From positions 2,604,001 through 2,668,000 of the forward strand of contig NC_015500.1 of assembly GCF_000212415.1 (NCBI RefSeq): a stretch of DNA of 64,000 nucleotides. The letters are read 5' to 3'. This DNA comes from Treponema brennaborense DSM 12168 (GTDB taxonomy: Bacteria > Spirochaetota > Spirochaetia > Treponematales > Treponemataceae). The position numbers were made by a program, and so were the translations under genes. Below are positions 59,887-64,000 of the stretch, in pieces (position 1 is the stretch's first letter; every line of letters starts with the position of its first letter). Under the pieces are notes generated by a model. The model was not told the DNA's origin, ran no database searches, and saw nothing but the letters and a program-made list of their open reading frames with translations.

Positions 59887-61690
59887 CGTGCCGGGAAACG
59901 AACAGGACTGCCGCGGCGAACACTGAAACCAGCGCTATTCCCAAAATCATCGGAGCCGCCCAAACACCGAACAAGCTTATCAGTCCGTAATTGAACAATG
60001 TACCGCAATATCCGGCCGCTTGCAGAACGGCGTACGCTACGGCCGTAAACAGCGGGATCGGAAACAACCATGAAAACCGGAACTGCCGGTTTTTCACGAT
60101 CCGGTAATTCCATCCCAACACCGCCGTCAGGATAAAAAGTGCAAGATAATACACGGGCCGGCACGCCCTGAAACAGGCCGCCTGACCGTACACTTCCCGC
60201 GAAAACCCGTATCCGGGCGCTTTTCCGGCGAACCTGAACAGATCCGTCAGCACCATATCGGACGAATCAAGAGAAACGTTCTTCAAAAGCAAAAATTCCT
60301 GAAAAGGCATCGGAAGTACCAAATAATTGCACTCTGCAAATTCCGTGTACGACGCCGCACCGTCGGCGAACGTAAACACCGGTTTCTGCACGGAAGTTTG
60401 CCGGCTGCGATCCGTCGATTCCAGCATAATGTACGGTACGGCGATATTTTTTCCGCTCAAACCGAGCTTTTTTTGAAATTCGGCGTCAAACACCGATACG
60501 GACTGTGCAACCATTTTCGCACACGGTACGTAAAACGAAAATTCAAACGTTCCGTTCCGTGTGTACGCATAAACGGTCAGCGAACGCAAATACTGCACCA
60601 AACCGCCGAGCTGCCGCGCCGACGCTACGCCTCTTATATATACCGCAAAAAAACCGCCGTTCGGACGCGGTACGGAAAAATACATATCTTCCGTATCCTC
60701 AAAAATGCGGGAAACGGGAATTTCGTCAAAGAAAAAATACTTTTTCGCCATTTCAGCCGAAGCGATCCGATAATAGCGGTCTACATCGGGATCGTCGGCG
60801 TACGCTTCGGACAACGAGCCGAACGCATAATAGGCCTGCAGCACGTCGCCGGACATAAGCATCCGGTACGCCGCCTTCTTCCGCGCGAACAACCGTTCCG
60901 CCGCCGGATCTTCGGAGCGTTCCGTTTCTTCTATCCGATTCCAGGCATCGGAGGCCAGTATTTTCGCTTCATTGGCGTTTGCAGAACCGGCTTCGGCGAA
61001 CGCATAAGCAAGGCTTGCGTAATAATGCGCGTCGAGCCACGACTGCTGCCCGTACAGCAGCCGGGCGCGGGTCAGCAGTTCGTAAGACGAACCGTTATCG
61101 CCCTCGGCAGGCAAATCCGCACCGGGAATCGCCGTATCGGAAACCGCGGGTTTGACCGGATAACCGCCGAGTTTCAATTCGCACAATTCGCGCAGCCGCA
61201 ACGCTGCGTCCGAGCGCGGAAACAAATGCTGTGCGGACAGTGCGTACTGCAGCGCAACGGTGAACGACTCGCCGGCTGCGGACGTTTCCGCGGCGGCAAG
61301 ATATTCACGATACAGCGCGGGAGCCCGTTCTTTTTCATGAAGCGAACGGGTCAGCAGCGGAGAGGCCAATTCCTGTGCAAAAATGATCGCCGCAACGCCG
61401 TACAATGCGGAGAACGCAACCGTTCTGAACCGCTCGAACATTACGGGAGAAAACCGCACAGCCGGTTTTTTATCCTGCCTGCTGAAAACGACCGCGTACG
61501 CAACGACCGAAGCGCTTATCAGCGCTGCCGGCAGAACATCGCAGAAAAACAGCAGGCTGCGAATCCATTTGTACGCAGCCGCCGAATCGGGCAGCAATTC
61601 AGGCAGCGTACCCGAGAAAAAACCGACACACAGGCACACGACCAGAACGAAAGCCGCGTATGCACAGCAGATACCGAGAATGCGTTTCAT
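59879..61690 (-). CDS. Large membrane protein with central helical-repeat region
   Basis: The 603-residue protein has membrane helices at about residues 6-27, 40-68 and 92-112. A cytoplasmic or periplasmic central region (about 125-330) with paired helices suggests TPR-like repeats (ALQYALSAQHLFPRSDAALRL and DAHYYASLAYAFAEAGSANA). A beta-rich segment and three C-terminal helices (about 505-600) follow. No known family is recognised. Its ATG overlaps the stop of the upstream membrane protein gene (ATGA). The three genes 62616-59131 form a coupled operon. Confidence 0.75.
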   Translation of the reverse strand: MKRILGICCAYAAFVLVVCLCVGFFSGTLPELLPDSAAAYKWIRSLLFFCDVLPAALISASVVAYAVVFSRQDKKPAVRFSPVMFERFRTVAFSALYGVAAIIFAQELASPLLTRSLHEKERAPALYREYLAAAETSAAGESFTVALQYALSAQHLFPRSDAALRLRELCELKLGGYPVKPAVSDTAIPGADLPAEGDNGSSYELLTRARLLYGQQSWLDAHYYASLAYAFAEAGSANANEAKILASDAWNRIEETERSEDPAAERLFARKKAAYRMLMSGDVLQAYYAFGSLSEAYADDPDVDRYYRIASAEMAKKYFFFDEIPVSRIFEDTEDMYFSVPRPNGGFFAVYIRGVASARQLGGLVQYLRSLTVYAYTRNGTFEFSFYVPCAKMVAQSVSVFDAEFQKKLGLSGKNIAVPYIMLESTDRSRQTSVQKPVFTFADGAASYTEFAECNYLVLPMPFQEFLLLKNVSLDSSDMVLTDLFRFAGKAPGYGFSREVYGQAACFRACRPVYYLALFILTAVLGWNYRIVKNRQFRFSWLFPIPLFTAVAYAVLQAAGYCGTLFNYGLISLFGVWAAPMILGIALVSVFAAAVLFVSRHDA

Positions 61691-62616
61691 GACTTCGGCT
61701 CCCGATTCGGATCAACCCTGAACACGGCCAGCACGATACCGATAACCGCGCAAATCGCGAACAGCACCCCGTTCAGAAGCCAAAGCGGCAGCCCCGATGC
61801 CTCAGAAAGATAAAAATACCGGCCCGAATGATACGCCGCGTTAACGGCACACACCGCAAACAGGCCCACGGTAACCGCCGCCGTATTCAGCAGCCGCCAC
61901 TTGAACACGCGCCGCAGCCCCACCAGCGAAAAGAGCGCGAGCCCTGCCGAAGCAAATTGCAGCCATGAAAGGAATCCGGCCGACACGTATTTCACCGCCT
62001 GAAGCCGCAGCAAGTCAAACGCGGAAAAAATCTTTTTCAGAAACGGAGGATTCCGCAGAGACTTCAGTATGAGCAAATCGGAAAACGGCCGGGCCGCCGT
62101 TACGTCCAGCGCTACGTTTTCAATACGAAGTACGCGGCTTTCCGAACCGGTAAAACCTTCAAGATCGATAAAAATGCCGTCACCGGTTTCCGTTTCAGGA
62201 TACACGGCCGAGTAAAAGAAAACGCCGTCCCGGTCCGGACGGAAATATTTACGGCTCGGTATTTCACTCTGCCAGATTTCAAGCGGCGTCCACTGCCGAT
62301 CGGATTCGTACACGCAGAACGGAATGATGCCGAGCCAGGCGACGGCACCCCACACGAAGCACGCCGCGGCGGATGAAAAACGGCTTCCGGGATGCCGGAT
62401 CGTATACGTAACCATAAAAAACTGAGCCGCAAAAGCGGCGAACGCACACGAAGAACATAAAGCTGCCAAAACCAACCCGCCCGGCACGGAAGCGGGCGGC
62501 TGTCCTGCCACCAAAAGCGCCGAGTGAATGAATAAACTACATAAACAAGTACCGGCAAGAGCGCAGCCGATGCATACTGCAAAAAAAACGCCGGTCAGCG
62601 ATAGAAACATTTTCAT
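61687..62616 (-). CDS. Integral membrane protein of unknown function
   Basis: About 309 residues from the ATG at 62616. There are three or four hydrophobic helices in the first ~115 residues, a polar domain (about 120-215) with a beta pattern (SRKYFRPDRDGVFFYSAVYP) and three more helices to the end. No family is recognised. The pattern resembles that of the following gene, which could be a distant partner. The promoter TTGTAT, 17 nt, TATCCT ends 7 nt before the ATG, with no Shine-Dalgarno. Confidence 0.72.
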   Translation of the reverse strand: MKMFLSLTGVFFAVCIGCALAGTCLCSLFIHSALLVAGQPPASVPGGLVLAALCSSCAFAAFAAQFFMVTYTIRHPGSRFSSAAACFVWGAVAWLGIIPFCVYESDRQWTPLEIWQSEIPSRKYFRPDRDGVFFYSAVYPETETGDGIFIDLEGFTGSESRVLRIENVALDVTAARPFSDLLILKSLRNPPFLKKIFSAFDLLRLQAVKYVSAGFLSWLQFASAGLALFSLVGLRRVFKWRLLNTAAVTVGLFAVCAVNAAYHSGRYFYLSEASGLPLWLLNGVLFAICAVIGIVLAVFRVDPNREPKS

Positions 62617-62939
62617 CAATTACAGGATACCACGAAGTCGGCACAAATACAACAATCCGTTCTGCAATTCAAATCATTTTTTCCGTACCGAACGCGAACG
62701 AACAGGTTTTTCAATAGTTTTCCACAGACTTTCCCCATGAAAAACGGCGGAGGAACCGTTCGGAAGAACGCTTCCGCGAAGAAAACCGTCTCCCATTTAA
62801 AATAAAAAAAAGCAAGTCTTTATTATATAATAAAATAAAAACCCGCTTTTTCATACGAACCGAATAAAAAAATCAGTATTTGTATAAAATCTAAAAAAAC
62901 TCTATCACTTCAGGACTTTTCCACAACTTGTGCACAAAA
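62617..62939. other. A/T-rich intergenic region with DnaA-box-like sequences
   Basis: The 323-nt gap contains the membrane-protein promoter (TTGTAT at 62647-62652, TATCCT at 62624-62629, minus strand) and TTTTCCACA at 62718-62726 and 62917-62925. A palindrome TTGTGCACAA lies at 62928-62937. A very A/T-rich stretch lies at 62798-62905. No gene is seen. The two TTTTCCACA are one base from a DnaA box. Confidence 0.5.
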
Positions 62940-63491
62940 TCAACCCAAAAAGACCTGTCCCTGATTGTCGATCGCCAGAATCGATTTACATTCCGAACAC
63001 CGAAAGCGGCCGGCCTTCGTCGTTTTAAGACGCTTTGAACACACCGGGCAGGCAAATATTTTCGGAAACACACTGTTCGTTAAAGACGGCTCCTGTCGGA
63101 AAAAAGAGACCGCTTCGTCTTCGTTTTCCTTGATATTGAAAAACTGCGAAAAACCCAGCAATTGAAACACTTCATACACTTTCGGCTGGATGCGCAGCAG
63201 TACGATATCGCCGCCTTTAGGCTTCACTTTGCGCAGAAACGCAGTAAACGAACCGATACCGGTCGACGAAACGTAATTCAATGAAGAACAATCAAAAATC
63301 AGATTGATAAAATTCGATTCAACGATCGCGTTAACCCTTTTCCGAAAAAAGGTCGAATTGTATGTATCTATATAACCGTTCAAACGAATGACAATGCCTT
63401 GTTCTACGGGTTCACACTTTTGCAAAGATATTTTCAGGCTTTCGTCCTTTTCATCATCAAATCCGGGAACTAAATTATTATTATTGCTCAT
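62940..63491 (-). CDS. STAS-domain protein with C-terminal zinc ribbon
   Basis: The 183-residue protein has a STAS domain (about residues 18-125), with VIRLNGYIDTYNSTFFRKR and the phosphorylation-loop region LIFDCSSLNYVSSTGIGSF, whose Ser is in the usual place. The C-terminal ~45 residues carry two CxxC pairs (ACPVCSKRLKTT and FRCSECKSI), a zinc ribbon. It is probably an anti-sigma-factor antagonist or part of a partner-switch system. The ribbon is an unusual addition. No kinase or phosphatase partner is visible nearby. GGAT lies 8 nt before the ATG and a stronger GGAG is further away. Confidence 0.85.
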   Translation of the reverse strand: MSNNNNLVPGFDDEKDESLKISLQKCEPVEQGIVIRLNGYIDTYNSTFFRKRVNAIVESNFINLIFDCSSLNYVSSTGIGSFTAFLRKVKPKGGDIVLLRIQPKVYEVFQLLGFSQFFNIKENEDEAVSFFRQEPSLTNSVFPKIFACPVCSKRLKTTKAGRFRCSECKSILAIDNQGQVFLG

Positions 63492-63611
63492 ATAACTATC
63501 CGAAGAAACCTGGATCTCCTTTACATTATGATATCAGGGAAAAATTCCTTGATAATAGTATACTACTTTTCATGATAATGTCAAACCATAATATGGTAAT
63601 TTTAGAGAAAA

Positions 63612-64000
63612 TCAGGGAACCCAGCCGGCGTCCACATTGAGCAGCGCACCGTTTATTTCCGGCGTTTTCAGCAGAAACAGCACCGCTTCCGCAATTGCTT
63701 CCGGTGCGATCATTGCGCCGGTCGGCATTTTACGCGCCAAAACGGCCTTCAGCGAGTCCGGCTGATATTCGGTATCGGTAAAACCGGGCAGAACGGCGTT
63801 GCACGATATGCCGAAAGCCGCGTAAGAAGCGGCGACGGATTTTACCAGACTGCACACCGCCGTCTTTGCACCGCCGTACGCGGCGTTCGTACGGAACGCG
63901 TTGATCACGTGAGTACGGGTGCCGCCCATCAGCATGATGCGGCCCCAGCGTTTTTCCTGCATGTGCGGAAGCGCCGCCGAAACAAGGCAGCCCGGCAGCG
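63612..64000 (-). CDS. Short-chain dehydrogenase/reductase, C-terminal part (runs off right edge)
   Basis: The frame is open to the right edge. The visible ~129 residues start with a helix ending LPHM and WGRIMLMGG, then the active-site YGGAKTAVCSLVKSV (Tyr and Lys), the GISCNAVLPGFTDTE loop and the C-terminal EINGALLNVDAGWVP typical of SDR enzymes. The Ser usually found in the segment after WGRI is not clear (GTRTH). An internal ATG at 63962 is not the start. The substrate is unknown, and 3-oxoacyl-ACP reductase-like or sugar dehydrogenases are possible. Confidence 0.85.
   Translation of the reverse strand, partial: LPGCLVSAALPHMQEKRWGRIMLMGGTRTHVINAFRTNAAYGGAKTAVCSLVKSVAASYAAFGISCNAVLPGFTDTEYQPDSLKAVLARKMPTGAMIAPEAIAEAVLFLLKTPEINGALLNVDAGWVP

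Noticed and set aside
62617-62939. Replication origin
   Set aside because: Only two near-match DnaA boxes, and no dnaA, dnaN or gyrase genes nearby.

Overview
This is a chromosomal window of about 50% G+C, most probably from a spirochaete of the genus Treponema. The evidence is a fused aroD-aroE gene, a MurA with Asp in place of the active-site Cys (known in Borrelia and a few other lineages), chemoreceptors with phase-variable poly-G tracts, relaxed lipoboxes and a Treponema-like mix of proteins. The species is not identified. The oral or digital-dermatitis treponemes of similar G+C are plausible but unproven.

Layout. 1-1047: start of a Cache/HAMP sensor, cut by the left edge. 1.2-5.4 kb: aroDE-rpiA facing a DUF4230 protein and era. 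5.5-10.2 kb: glycogen breakdown (debranching enzyme glgX, phosphorylase glgP). 10.6-15.6 kb: a PutP-type Na+/solute symporter, a c-di-GMP phosphodiesterase with a dead GGDEF domain and a GNAT protein. 15.6-18.3 kb: trxB-nagZ-GNAT operon, then tRNA-Cys. 18.8-20.6 kb: a chemoreceptor interrupted by an amber codon, with a G15 tract inside its promoter spacer. 20.7-23.9 kb: an arsR / permease / C_GCAxxG_C_C / thioredoxin-like / arsC operon. 24.2-29.0 kb: alpha/beta hydrolase, Rex with two operators, serC and serA. 29.2-36.2 kb: lytic transglycosylase, a GH5-like protein lacking the usual catalytic motif, PtsN-like EIIA, a PflX-like radical SAM protein, a lipoprotein and an Rpn-type nuclease.

36.3-46.9 kb is an A+T-richer surface-polysaccharide locus on the minus strand. 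In transcription order it carries a caspase-like gene, a LoaP/NusG-like antiterminator, a truncated flippase, an IS256-family element, a truncated glycosyltransferase, a polysaccharide deacetylase, three glycosyltransferases (one ending in a G10 tract), an epimerase and the GDP-L-fucose genes gmd and fcl. A small XRE regulator diverges from its head. 47.4-53.4 kb returns to alpha-glucan metabolism (malQ and a 1269-residue GH13 protein). 53.7-59.0 kb holds thrC, a DUF2156 protein, pepT, a TSCPD protein and murA. 59.1-64 kb holds two membrane proteins with a J-domain protein, a STAS protein with a zinc ribbon, and an SDR gene cut by the right edge.

The most interesting signals are as follows. 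(i) Two homopolymeric G tracts are placed so that slippage should switch expression: one sits between the -35 and -10 of the chemoreceptor promoter, the other at the end of a glycosyltransferase where loss of one G would couple it to the next gene by ATGA overlap. (ii) At least a dozen genes have a -10 box only 6-9 nt before the ATG and no Shine-Dalgarno sequence, predicting many leaderless mRNAs. (iii) A structured, possibly Rex-controlled untranslated transcript may lie between two Rex operators and a minus-strand terminator. (iv) The polysaccharide locus begins with a caspase-like plus antiterminator module and carries an IS256-bounded deletion scar.
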